A DNA stretch of 23,337 nt from Larix sibirica (lineage: Eukaryota; Streptophyta; Pinopsida; Pinales; Pinaceae): contig NWUY0300010911.1 in NCBI GenBank assembly GCA_004151065.3, positions 8,805-32,141 on the forward strand, given 5' to 3'. The notes under the pieces are model-generated. The model made no database searches, was not told the DNA's origin, and saw only the letters and a list, made by a program, of their open reading frames with translations. The position numbers and the translations under genes are program-made. Positions 1-8,737 of the stretch are shown here, piece after piece (position 1 is the first letter of the stretch; each line of letters starts with the position of its first letter).

Positions 1-441
1 TAGGTTGTTATTGTCTGTAAAAATTTCAACCAAAAAATAATTGTTTAATGCCTTAAATGGGCTTTAGAAGTTTCACTACACCAAATCACCAAAACATGAC
101 CTACACTTAAATGGGCCCTACAAGCCATTAGATCCAATGTTCCCACCTAGAAAGTAAAAAAATAGATAACAAATTATATAGTGATCTCGTTTCTACATTT
201 CCTTCACATGTAAAGCCATAAGTTTCTCTACACTTAACATGAAATTTTGGCTTAATTAATATGTCACAACTACAATTGTTATCAACTAAACACAACACAA
301 CACACATGTAGATATCCAATTTGAAAACTAATTTAGACTTAAAACTATAATGTTCATGACATTTACTATTGGGCTCGTCTATTTGTATGTCGTTTTCCCT
401 CTCCATGGAAACAAGAAAAGAAAGAAGTGAACTTCATTAAA
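1..441. other. Intergenic, no gene recognised
   Basis: AT-rich sequence with no recognisable domain, RNA gene or element on either strand. The open frames here are short and show no family features. It lies beyond the last recognisable OPT piece, on the side where that minus-strand gene would have continued. Confidence 0.6.
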
Positions 442-487
442 CAAGTCCAAAATGATTACCAAGCCAAGTCCAAAATGATTACCAAGC
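442..487. repeat. 23-bp perfect tandem duplication
   Basis: Copy 1 is at 442-464 and copy 2 at 465-487. The unit starts caagtccaaaatgatt and the copies are identical. It sits at the point where similarity to the OPT transporter on the minus strand fades out. A second, unrelated 23-bp duplication lies in the other OPT piece at 4324-4369. Confidence 0.95.
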
Positions 488-650
488 CAAGTATTTCACA
501 CTTAAGAAGGTTTGCAGGCCACCACATAGCAGCATGCTCCACAACATATTTTCTAAATATACCTGTTCATCCAAACCCCAATATATGCATATCCAAAACA
601 GTAAGAAATAATGCAGACAACCAAGGAGGAATGATAGATATATAGGATGG
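488..650 (-). pseudogene. Oligopeptide transporter (OPT) fragment, internal piece
   Basis: On the minus strand the translation shows a hydrophobic stretch, then GFG, a TGA stop, then TGIFRKYVVEHAAMWWPANL. This matches the segment of plant OPT proteins that ends transmembrane helix 2 and reads roughly GYGWAGLFRKYLV...MWWPANLVQ. The stop at 567-569 sits exactly where the family has Trp, so it is most simply a TGG to TGA change. OPT proteins are proton-coupled membrane transporters of small peptides or metal chelates. This piece should directly follow the protein segment encoded at 3915-4483 on the same strand, so the two are probably exons, or split parts, of one dead gene. The fit after WWPANL is weak. 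Identification rests on recalled family sequence, not on a search. Confidence 0.72.
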
Positions 651-761
651 ATTCGTTGCCAATTGCATTTCAAAAGCTGGTTGAGTTAGATTTAGTTGCT
701 TCGACCCTAACCTACCATAGTGTAGTGGCACTGATGAGACTACTATGTCGGGTGCAGACAT

Positions 762-1280
762 CGAAATGCATGAATGATGGCTAAGGGGACATTCTCGTGA
801 GCCTGAAGCTAAGCCTACGTAAGGGAACTAAGGTATACGGATGGAAATTGAAGAAATTCTTTCGTCCCAAGCCTTAAATGAATTAATGATTGTACCCAAA
901 GGTGTATTTTACATTCTAGTATTACATTTTAATATGAGGGAGAAGTGTAATTTCATGTTTAATATGAAAATGATAAGTATTTATTGCTTAAATAATAATA
1001 ATAATTATTTAAAATAGAATGGAGAGGTGTCACTATCAAAAATTTAAAAAAAATTATAGATACATGTGAGCTAAATTTGTAATATCATTTGGATCTCTTC
1101 TACTCTCTTTGCTTCTATCATTTGGTACTCTATTAGCTATCTTCATTTTAGGATCACCGTTGAAGTCCAACTCTTTAACGAACCTGATGAAACCTAACTC
1201 TTATTTAACAATCAACTTCTTAAAACTAAAAGGATGTTTTTGGTTTGAATATAACAGAAAAATGACTGTTGGGTGTAGGA
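762..1280. other. Non-coding spacer between OPT pieces
   Basis: AT-rich DNA with a short (aat)n run at about 991-1006. I see no domain, RNA gene or element. If the OPT pieces are exons of one gene, this is part of its intron. Confidence 0.5.
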
Positions 1281-1530
1281 ATGAAAATGGGAACAGACGC
1301 AACCGAGAGGATTGAAGCGGTGAATGAAACGGATATGACCGTTACATACGCTGTCACAGAGGGCGAGATTTTGAGTGTATTCAGATTTTGAGTGTATTAC
1401 AGGAGCAGACGCTAAATCCTGCATACTCAATTGGACGGTTGAGATTGAGCCAGCCAGAGCCGAAGTTCCGCCTCCGGAATTGTTTAAGGAAGAAACAACG
1501 AACACATTTAAGGCCAACCCAATGGACAGG
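1281..1530 (+). pseudogene. Bet v 1/START-fold-like protein fragment
   Basis: From 1281 the frame reads a Glu-Arg-Ile-Glu-Ala-Val segment, then TVTYAVTEGEILSV. A one-base frame change near 1375 continues as YSDFECITGADAKSC, then LNWTVEIEPARAEVPPPE and FKEETTNTFKAN. The pattern ER(L/I)xAV...YxVxEG...C...W(T/S)(V/I)E is typical of plant polyketide-cyclase/lipid-transport (START, Bet v 1 fold) proteins such as lachrymatory-factor-synthase-like proteins. These are small cytosolic ligand-binding proteins. Only the second half of the domain is visible; the N-terminal half and a start codon are not. The fragment lies inside the interval that splits the OPT gene and runs opposite to it, which suggests an inserted gene copy. 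The family call is tentative. Confidence 0.42.
1367..1398. repeat. 15-bp direct repeat, 17-bp period
   Basis: gattttgagtgtatt occurs at 1367-1381 and again at 1384-1398, separated by 2 bp. It coincides with the place where the reading frame of the START-like fragment changes. Deleting one unit does not rejoin the two frames, so the duplication alone does not explain the break. Confidence 0.9.
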
Positions 1531-1559
1531 ACTCAAAGGAAAAGTTCCCGCAGCTAGTA

Positions 1560-2439
1560 CATCTCTTTCCTCCTTAAAGACACATATTCAAGTACCCGGA
1601 CTGGACTACTTTTCAATCGTTTTAGCACCAATAACAGTCAAACCGACATGCCGCATTCCATCACAAAAATACAATGTCATGAGGCTTTTTCATGGAAATA
1701 ATCATTCCACTTGGTTTGTTTCATGCAACCTTTAAAAAAACGCCATCTTGAAGGTAGCTGAGTTTGCCAATGGTGATTTAGCGCTCAGAAGGCTATGTAA
1801 AAGAATTCTTCATGTGTGGATGGAGCTGCATTTTGTCAAGAGATATATATTTGATGAGGAAATAAATATTGATCTTAAGGTTTCTATTTATTGTTAAAGG
1901 TAATAAATTATTGATACATGAATCTAACATGATTAGAGATTCGATAAAGTGAAATCGGGGGACATGCTGTAACGTAATGATTTGGAATGAAGTTATTTAT
2001 ACCATAAGGATATAAATGACGTGTGTTTATCTCTTAATAAAATAAAATGGCATTGTTTTATATCAATATAAAATAAGGTATCCATCCCATTATATCAATG
2101 TATCATAAGGTACCCGACCTCACTGTTGTTGTGTGTGTCACTGTTACCTGAATACTTAGAACGATAAATACCTAACTTTTCAATTGCAACCACTGGCTGC
2201 ATGGTTTTTTTAAAACACAATCTGAAGATTGTTTTTAAGTCATCGCTAACCATTCCAAAAGTATTTACAGTAGTGGCGTTGCTGCAATTGTAGACCCTTC
2301 TTCTTATGGCATCGAATACACTTTAAAGGAAATAGCGATCCATTGCTTGCCGGTCTTATGAGAGAATGCACAAGGCATGACTCTATGAAACCTTTGATCC
2401 TTAATAAGCTCGAGAATCCCTCTTCTTCTTTGATGATTT
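1560..2439. other. No recognisable gene
   Basis: Low-GC sequence with many stops in all frames. A weak coding-like phrase at about 2240-2340 could not be tied to a family. No RNA gene or element is seen. Confidence 0.5.
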
Positions 2440-2491
2440 CTCTTATTTTACAAGAGAAAGTGGCCCTCTTATTTTACAAGAGAAAGTGGCT
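2440..2491. repeat. 26-bp tandem duplication
   Basis: Copy 1 is at 2440-2465 and copy 2 at 2466-2491. The first 25 bases are identical and the last differs (c/t). The unit begins ctcttattttacaag. Confidence 0.93.
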
Positions 2492-2759
2492 ACTGTAGAT
2501 TAGAAATGCCAAACATAGGAGTTTAGAAACGGTTTAACCGCTAAAGTTGCATTAATTATTAGAACAATAATACTTAAAGGCCAGACCACATGGATCGATG
2601 TGCTATCATGGATTACCATTGGAGTTGTTAGGGTTTGCATAGTAGGGGTTCATCATTAGATCCCAGGAACAAGAGACAATCCCATGAATTTTGTTGTAGA
2701 TTGAGGGTCGTAAGCATATATTTTATTTTGTAATTCACAGCACGCATAAACAAGAGAAG

Positions 2760-3560
2760 AGGCATTGAGAGATCACAATTGCTTGCCAAACAAAAAGGTA
2801 ACTTGGCTACTATAGAGAACCTCGAGTGTTTGCTAGCACGCGACAACCATGGTGTAGATAAGAACAATGCATTTTCTATATTTATTATAACGTAGGTATA
2901 GCTCTTCAACGTGTCTTATACTTGACTATATAATTAAAGAAGACTGTAATCTGGCTAGCATAGATTCAATGGCCTTGCGCGGTAATGTGAAAACAAGGAG
3001 AGCACACGGTGAATTCGATTGGTAGGAAGAAAATTGGTGGATGGTTTGAGATCTATGTAGGCTATGCCCTAACTGTGTAGATGCTCCAATGCTATCACAA
3101 TCTCCACTGAATAAAACCTAGGGAACCACCAGAGATGAAGTCTTAGGTGAATGAAAAATTCTGTACAATTTGTTCATATTAGGGTTTGGGTGCCCCATGT
3201 CTTATTTCAGTGTGATAAAGACAAAGAAAAGTGGTGCATTGGCATAATGTTTTTAAAGAAACATGCATGGAGGTTGGCAATAGGTGTTTGGCAGACATAC
3301 TCGATAAGAAATGGTTACCGTTCTAGCAGTGAATAGGCATTTCGCAGTTTGACAGGGCATATTCTAGGACAGTTGTTGACACCATCGCAGCTTGGTAGGT
3401 TGAACATATTATAACAATGGACCATCATCGAACAGGTTCGAGAGCCATTTTGCATGTACACATCAACAACAAACACATGGATGGATAATTAACGATCGAA
3501 TGAGTTATTGTTTGAATACTTTCATGGGTACGTGACAGAGATAGATATCATCACTATGTA
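2760..3560 (+). other. Coding-like but unrecognised decayed stretch
   Basis: Several plus-strand frames carry protein-like phrases broken by stops. Examples are LATIENLECLLARDNHGVDK near 2800-2860, a 61-codon open frame at 3151-3336, and VVDTIAAW...VEHIITMDHH near 3370-3430. Similar phrases switch between frames, as expected for an old coding sequence with many indels. I could not assign a family. It may be a decayed transposable-element ORF. It lies in the interval between the two OPT pieces. Confidence 0.3.
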
Positions 3561-3914
3561 TTATCATTAAATATTAAATATGAAAGCAATTAAGGGTAAA
3601 AATTAAAATAATTATGGAATTATGATGGAATAAAAAACGTCTTTCATATTTTTTATAGAAATCAAAGGATCAAGTTCATATAAAACATAATGATGATCAT
3701 CATAAATTGGATCCAATTTTCTGCAACTGCAACTAGCCTAGATTTAGTTTTATCTGGCTTTATCATACACTGAGAGGGATCAAATCTTTCAAGATGCAAC
3801 CCCCTTTTTAAAATGCAAAAATTGAAACAGGATTTACATCTAAAAAGATTTGATACTTCTAGACCCATAATAGAGCCGAGTAAAGATGGATCTAAAATTA
3901 ATTCATCTAAACCA

Positions 3915-4483
3915 TCAAGAAATGAAGTACAAGTGCTTTAGGAACACCAATACAATGAAAAAGTCCAGCCTCTTCTTGTAGAAAATATTGACAGCACTGA
4001 CAATGTGAAGGGAATACACACTTCCTGCCCCTGCATTAACGAAGATTGTCATGAGAACATGCTCTTTCATATTAAAGGGCTCTGAATTCAGCGTGAACTC
4101 CCATCTCCTTCCTAAATGAGCATTTTCGTGGTTAATATAATTGATGTTGATGCCATTAGCTGACCAAGAGGAAGGACTGCAATCTGAGCAGAGATCACAG
4201 TAATTGTGAGGGTCTTTGTTCTATAGCAAAAGAACTGATTTAGAAATGACAGAACGACACATGCCAAGATTCCGAGAACCCACATCCTGAAAGTCATGAC
4301 AGGAAGTCTTGGATCATCCATTGTAGGAACAATGAGAGCCACCTTCTAGGAACAATGAGAGCCACCTTCTACCAGACACTGGCCATCCTCGTCCTCTATT
4401 GGATCTTCCTCTGCATTCCATGGAGATATCTGGTCTTCTTCATCGATTATACTGCTTGAAAATGTCTCTGCAAGAACTTCCAT
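3915..4483 (-). pseudogene. Oligopeptide transporter (OPT family), N-terminal part, disrupted
   Basis: The frame starts at ATG 4483 and gives an acidic cytosolic N-terminus (MEVLAETFSSS, then Glu/Asp-rich). It continues with [20 protein letters not shown], a first membrane helix, LNQFFCYRT and [10 protein letters not shown]. After a frameshift near 4114 come RRWEFTLNSEPFNMKEHV and IFVNAGAGSVYSLHIVSAV. These are hallmark N-terminal OPT motifs; the family has VP.TDDP...TFR.WFLG, LNQFF.YR, ISAQI...PLG and NPGPFN.KEH..I.IFA. Family members are roughly 700-residue, multi-pass proton-coupled transporters of oligopeptides or metal complexes. Here there is an in-frame TAG at 4346-4348 inside a 23-bp duplication, a frameshift near 4114 and a stop at 3915-3917. 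Similarity fades after FFIVLVF, and a gt at 3953-3952 (minus) could be an old splice donor. The continuation appears at 488-650. Confidence 0.85.
4324..4369. repeat. 23-bp perfect tandem duplication in OPT pseudogene
   Basis: Copies are at 4324-4346 and 4347-4369, with the unit starting taggaacaatgagagc. Read on the minus strand, the junction creates the in-frame TAG that separates the acidic N-terminus of the OPT frame from the VPTMDDP motif. The flanks are in the same frame with the duplication present. Confidence 0.95.
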
Positions 4484-4823
4484 TACAAGGCTCAAATTAG
4501 TTTTACTTTCTCAAATACAGAAAATTTGAGTGGGCGATTATACAAAATTTTGTTTTACTCTAGCATCTACCTCAGTCAGAAAAAATGCAGACGGGCTGGA
4601 AAGTTTTGAAAGATGGGCGCCCGGGGAGTTTTGAAATAAATTAAAAAATGGAGATGTAGCGGCTGCAGTGTTGTCTGTATACTTCGTGGACCAAGAAAGA
4701 TGTGGGACGAAGAAGAAAGCCGCCGGACAGAGAACCAAGATGTCGGAAAGGAGTTTAACGGCGGGAGGAGTAATGTAACGACCCACGGCCGGAGACTGAC
4801 GTCAAATGGCCAAATCGTCACAA
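4484..4823 (-). promoter_or_regulatory. GC-richer 5' flank of the OPT pseudogene
   Basis: About 4600-4810 is clearly richer in G+C and CpG than the surrounding DNA (gcgcccgggg, gccgccgg, cggcggga, acggccgg). It lies directly upstream of the OPT ATG on the minus strand. This fits a former promoter or leader. No specific core element could be assigned with confidence. Open frames here on the minus strand look like composition artefacts. Confidence 0.4.
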
Positions 4824-4888
4824 CTCAGTGCTTAGGCGAAAGCTAAGTATTGAGCTGCAGAGCATTAAATGCTGCAGCTCAGTGCTTA
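4824..4888. repeat. Nested inverted-repeat cluster
   Basis: CTCAGTGCTTA at 4824-4834 recurs at 4878-4888. An inverted, two-mismatch copy (TAAGTATTGAG) is at 4844-4854. Between them GAGCTGCAG (4852-4860) and CTGCAGCTC (4872-4880) form a perfect 9-bp stem, with CATT/AATG extending it inside. The ambiguous base n is at 4889, directly beside the cluster. Confidence 0.85.
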
Positions 4889-5169
4889 NTGCATGTGATA
4901 ATTATGCTTGGAATTGCATGTTAAGTGTGTGTGGATCAAGTTTATTTTTGCTGTGTGTTTTTATTTCCATATCTACACATGCATTTTAGTTGTTATAAAT
5001 TCGTAATTATGGTTATGGGGCGAAATCTAGAGGCCCCGGTTTAGTTCATGTCCCCTCTACTAGACGGATTTGGTGAAGGGGACATTACATGAAGGTAATC
5101 AATATGGCATTCCAACTGAACCTACCAATTTAGACTAGGATAAGGATTCATCATTACTAGAAGTACCCT

Positions 5170-5935
5170 TACATATACCAAGGAAAAGTGTCGACCCTCC
5201 CGTGAAAGTCCCTAAGATCCCCTTATGTCGCACAACCCAAAAGCTCAATGCTATAGTTTCTCATAACTATAGTGTTGTGGATGACTTGGCTCAGTTCCTT
5301 GCAACCATGTCTACTTTCGAATTTCTCCATAATTGTCCTATGCAATGCAAGTCTCTTTTGTTTGCATTAGGTGTGATATATCCTTTTGATGCTCATCTAA
5401 TGTCTTTTGATTTAGATAGAGCTAGACCCTGAATGCCATCTTTGGTATCCTTCTAGGTTCATATCACCATAAAAAACTTGGGCATTCATCATTGCATCAT
5501 AGATGAAGAGACCTCCACTTTTGTAAACTTGACCCATATATAGAAGAATCTTGGTTCCCCCGAGTCGACCCCATCTCTCATGACATTATGTGCATATGAT
5601 GGTAGACCTTCCTAGCCACAAATATCTCTCCATAATGTTCCTTTATAACTCACATGTAAGACAATTCAAATAGATATTGATGTTGTACACACCTATTTAG
5701 ATTACATCCTTCTCCTTGGTCATAGCTTCATGTATGCTATGAAATGGTTGCTTCTGCAATGTTTTGAATTATGATGTTCCCTCGCAATGGGAAGATCATT
5801 ATGATTGATCAACTTACCTACTATGATCCCAAGGGGCCAATTAATATATAAAATGTGTTGCCTACAATCGTAGGTATATTTTCTATGACGTCGTTCACTG
5901 GAATTGGCCTTAGAATATTCCAAGGCATCTTTATG
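5170..5935 (+). pseudogene. Ty3/gypsy aspartic protease region
   Basis: A 76-codon open frame (5202-5432) is followed, through stops, by GIHHCIIDEETST at about 5485-5520. There I align IDE.(T)S with the retroviral-type protease active site (D-[ST]-G-A-S in most families). A second protease signature, DYILLLGHSFMYAM, lies at about 5697-5743 and matches the I-L-G-x-x-(F/W)-(L/M) motif near the C-terminal end of such proteases. The enzyme would cleave the Gag-Pol polyprotein. At least eight in-frame stops are present up to 5930. The upstream segment ending in FDLDRARP is plausibly the linker before the protease. The usual second residue of the active-site triad is not Thr/Ser here. Confidence 0.6.
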
Positions 5936-6740
5936 ATTGGAAACTTTTCAAGGCCTCCCCCTCTTACCACCAAAGAGGATGTCTTATAATTATGCACTAT
6001 TACTTTTGAGAATACTCTTATTCAATAAAAAACTTCCCCAACTCCTACTGGCATGGCAATACATCCATGGGTGGGAATGCCTATACACCAAGTACCATTC
6101 CTCTTCCCTACCCCAAAGATTGTTGGAACCCCTATGATGGCTACTTTTAAAATCCCTGTGCATACTTTAGGAGTCCCTATTTGGTACCTTACACCACGAA
6201 ATCCTCAAACCACTCCTCAAATAGTTTCACCCCCATTCAAATGGTTGGTACTTCTCATGGCCCACCACCTAGTTATGATGGAGGCCACATCTTCCACCTA
6301 GCTTCCTCCCAAATAGAAGGTTGGGGGAAAAACCAAGAACCCAATAGTTCAATATGTTGTAGATGCAATTGTTACCACCCCTTCTATAACACCTCCCAAG
6401 GCACCTATGTCCAATGTCATATACGATGTTCTTGGTCATGCCACCCACCAATGTCCAAAATTGCTTATTTTGCATAATCATATACATTCCCAAGAAGAGA
6501 AGATTGATGCAAATACCCATTTTTTTCACATATCTCTTCATGAAGCTACCAATGAACATATCAAGGCATTACATACCAATCACTTATGCGCATTATCTGG
6601 CATCTATGGACACTATTCACACCATTGTACATACCTACTAAAGTTTTGTGCAATATTGGTCGAACTTCAACTTAGGATCGTAGAAACTCAAGTCACCATC
6701 ATCGAAGAGGTTCCCCCACCTAACCATCCAAATGCATGAA
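5936..6740 (+). pseudogene. Pro-rich linker and two CCHC zinc-knuckle-like motifs
   Basis: From 5937 a Pro-rich, frame-switching stretch (FQGLPLLPPKRMSYN, then HPWVGMP, then GPPPSYDGG) leads into a 110-codon frame at 6407-6739. That frame has GHATHQC at 6434-6454, keeping the H-x4-C half of a CX2CX4HX4C knuckle. It also has CALSGIYGHYSHHC at 6587-6628, a complete knuckle except that the second Cys is Ser. Zinc knuckles of this type bind RNA in Gag nucleocapsid. They are normally upstream of the protease, yet here they lie between protease and RT. At least two frameshifts are present before 6407. Confidence 0.55.
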
Positions 6741-7060
6741 TGAAATACATCTTTTACATATCTTCTTTAAGTGTCTCATCCTCTTCGTCCCCTTCATCAT
6801 CCTCATCACCTTTGATGGTGTTGAACCCCCTTGTTCTTTTTATCCCTACCTTTCAAATAAATGAAGAGATTATTGAAGCGCTCATGAACCTCAACTTCCT
6901 ATGGGTTGATATGCATCATTATGCATGCTTCCTCCCACAAGATCCCATTTCCAAAGGTGAATCGTCAGACCAATTCTCCATCGAATCAAAATACTTCATT
7001 CCTCCAGGACATGTTGATTGATTAAAAAACATGATCCGTACTCTAGACACTTTTAAGGAA
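6740..7060 (+). pseudogene. Ser-rich spacer before reverse transcriptase
   Basis: After a TGA at 6737-6739 the same frame stays open to 7021. It begins MKYIFYISS, has a Ser-rich stretch with a few Pro, and then an acidic-hydrophobic stretch. Because it is in frame with the knuckle segment, the two were probably one polyprotein read through. No domain is recognised in it. The minus-strand open frame over 6919-7299 is a shadow of the pol frame. Confidence 0.45.
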
Positions 7061-7159
7061 TAAATATGGCCAATATCTCTCCCACTATCAAGACTAGTGT
7101 CATTGGAAACATATTGCTTAGTGTGCATCCTATACTTCGAAGGAATTTGTAGCCTATAA

Positions 7160-7700
7160 AGTGCTCTTTTTAAGAATTTTGTGACATCTTCGCTTGGTCT
7201 TACATCAATATGGAAAGGCTCAACCCTACTATACTGTAACATCACATTGACACTTGGTCCAATGTTGAACCTATGTGCCAAATGCAAAGGTTGATTCACC
7301 CTTCCAAAGATCTAGCCATTAAAATTGGAATCTATAACCTTTAGAATGCGGTATCATATATTGAAATATTGTGTAAACCACCTGGGTGTCTAGTTTTTTC
7401 CTAGTTAAAAGGAAACATTCGTGTTTGTATTTACTTTCATGATTTGAGAAAAAATTGTCCCAAGTACAACTTCTACATCCCCTTCATCGACTAGATTATC
7501 GATGCATGTAGGGGACATCAGGTTCTATCCTTCATGGATGGTTTCTTGAGGTACAAGCAAATCCAAATTCATCCTTAAGACCAGTATAAAAAAACCTTCA
7601 CCACCCCTTGGGGAACCTTTTCCTATCAAGTCATTCCCTTCAGATTGAAGAACGTTGTAGCCACTTTTTAGCATGCCATGTCATACTACATTGAAATAGA
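7160..7700 (+). pseudogene. Ty3/gypsy reverse transcriptase, N-terminal half
   Basis: One plus-strand frame with six stops shows the ordered hallmarks of Ty3/gypsy RT. They are EFCDIFAWSY (7174-7203), HPSKDLAIKIGI, NIRVCIYFHDLRKNCPK and YIPFID, then SFMDGFLRYKQIQIHP with the first catalytic Asp at 7536-7538. After these come KTFTTPWGTFSYQVIPFRLK and ATF.HAMSY. The enzyme copies element RNA into DNA. The sequence stops matching RT just after HAMSY; the YxDD catalytic box that should follow is absent. It is replaced directly by integrase C-terminal sequence, which marks an internal deletion. Confidence 0.9.
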
Positions 7701-7974
7701 CATAAAATGCTCCAAATCCCATTATGATCGCCATGTCCACTAATGCTCATTTCATGAAGGTGATCTAGTCCTTGTTTGTGACCAAGCTCATGACACTCTT
7801 GGTCAAGGAAATATTGAGTCGTTATGGCAAGGTCCTTACATCATCAAACATTATTTGGGAACATGATCATATATGTTAGTTGGTCTAGATGGCCAACTCC
7901 TCAAGAATCCATCCAATGCATTATATCTGAATAAATTATATCCATTAGATCAATGCCATTTATCTAAGTCATAG
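7701..7974 (+). pseudogene. Integrase C-terminal domain
   Basis: The frame reads FHEGDLVLVCDQAHD, then LWQGPYIIKHYLG, a stop, then YMLVGLDGQLLKNPSNALYL and LYPLD. The GDLVL...GPY.I pattern is the SH3-like C-terminal domain of plant Ty3/gypsy integrases, which binds DNA during insertion. The HHCC zinc-binding and DDE catalytic domains that should precede it are missing. The domain is joined directly to the RT fragment. No chromodomain follows, which argues against a chromovirus. Confidence 0.8.
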
Positions 7975-8071
7975 TCGTTTTATGTCTTTCCCCTTAGGAT
8001 GAACCTTATGATTTTTCTTCTTGTCACTTTTTTAGATGGATCATTCATCTCATTGTCACATTGGTTATGTT

Positions 8072-8458
8072 GATAGCGCAAGTAGGTACACTCTGAACCT
8101 TGCCTTGGCAGCTTGGGCCATATATTCTTTATTTCACTCCCTCATCCATGTCAATGGTGTGTGTATTGGTCATGCCACCAATAATAAGGAATAATACGAT
8201 GTCATTGGCTTCCTGGTTGATGCCCTTCAATTACACATTCGTCACCTTCGTGTTTTCCTTGATTCCAAGTTGTCTATCTCACAATTGACTAATTATTATC
8301 GGGTAAGCATTCCTTGTCTCTTTAGAAAATATTTGCGATGTAGACAAATGGTTAGACATTTTGAATTCATTACATTCATTCATATACCTAGGAGTCACAA
8401 TATATTTGTACATAGTGTTTCAAATTAGATTCTAGATTGGCATATCATTTATAAATAA
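8072..8458 (+). pseudogene. Second RNase H-like domain downstream of integrase
   Basis: The frame reads LALAAWAIYSLF, HVNGVCIGHATNNKE (stop at 8192-8194), YDVIGFLVDALQLHIRHL and VFLDSKLSISQLTNYYRV. It then continues with LFRKYLR, FITFIHIPRSHN, a stop, and ILDWHI. NNxxE(Y) and FxDSxLxxxQ match the Glu and second Asp motifs of RNase HI. The late IPRSxN is the usual C-terminal region, where NxxAD is expected. The first Asp strand is not clear. Ty3/gypsy elements normally carry RNase H between RT and integrase; a second one after integrase is a feature of some plant Tat-lineage elements. There are two internal stops. Confidence 0.7.
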
Positions 8459-8636
8459 CAAGAAAATAAATCATACATGTTTATATAACCATAACCATAA
8501 AGTGTACCCACATGTACATAAAGAAACCATAAGTATACATCATATTGTATCATAAGATAAGGCTCATGTAATAACCATCTACTTATGTCTATATATCCTC
8601 ATCCAAAAAATAAGGAATATTTATTTCAAAAGATCC

Positions 8637-8722
8637 CATAGTAAAAAATCCCATGTCCTTAGCATGGGGGCAAAACATATGTGATACATAGTAAAAAATT
8701 CCATGTCCTGCACATGGGGGTA
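8637..8722. repeat. Imperfect direct repeat with internal hairpins
   Basis: catagtaaaaaatcccatg... at 8637-8672 recurs at 8687-8722 with a 50-bp offset and a few mismatches. Each copy contains a CCATG...CATGG stem (cccatg/catggg in copy 1) around a 7-base loop. Confidence 0.85.
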
Positions 8723-8737
8723 GTTCTCTAAGACTAA

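Noticed and set aside
2240-2400. Phrase like VAAIVDPSSYGIEYTLKEIA, suggesting a receptor-kinase C-terminal region
   Set aside because: Too short, followed by stops, and without the kinase motifs expected nearby.
4538-4821. Overlapping minus-strand open frames of 81-82 codons
   Set aside because: They lie in the GC-rich flank upstream of the OPT ATG, overlap each other and show no family features.
6919-7299. 126-codon open frame on the minus strand
   Set aside because: The plus strand of the same interval reads as gypsy pol (EFCDIFAWSY and following), so this is a shadow frame.
8100-8288. 62-codon plus-strand open frame
   Set aside because: It is a different frame over the RNase H-like sequence at 8072-8458, which has clear family motifs.
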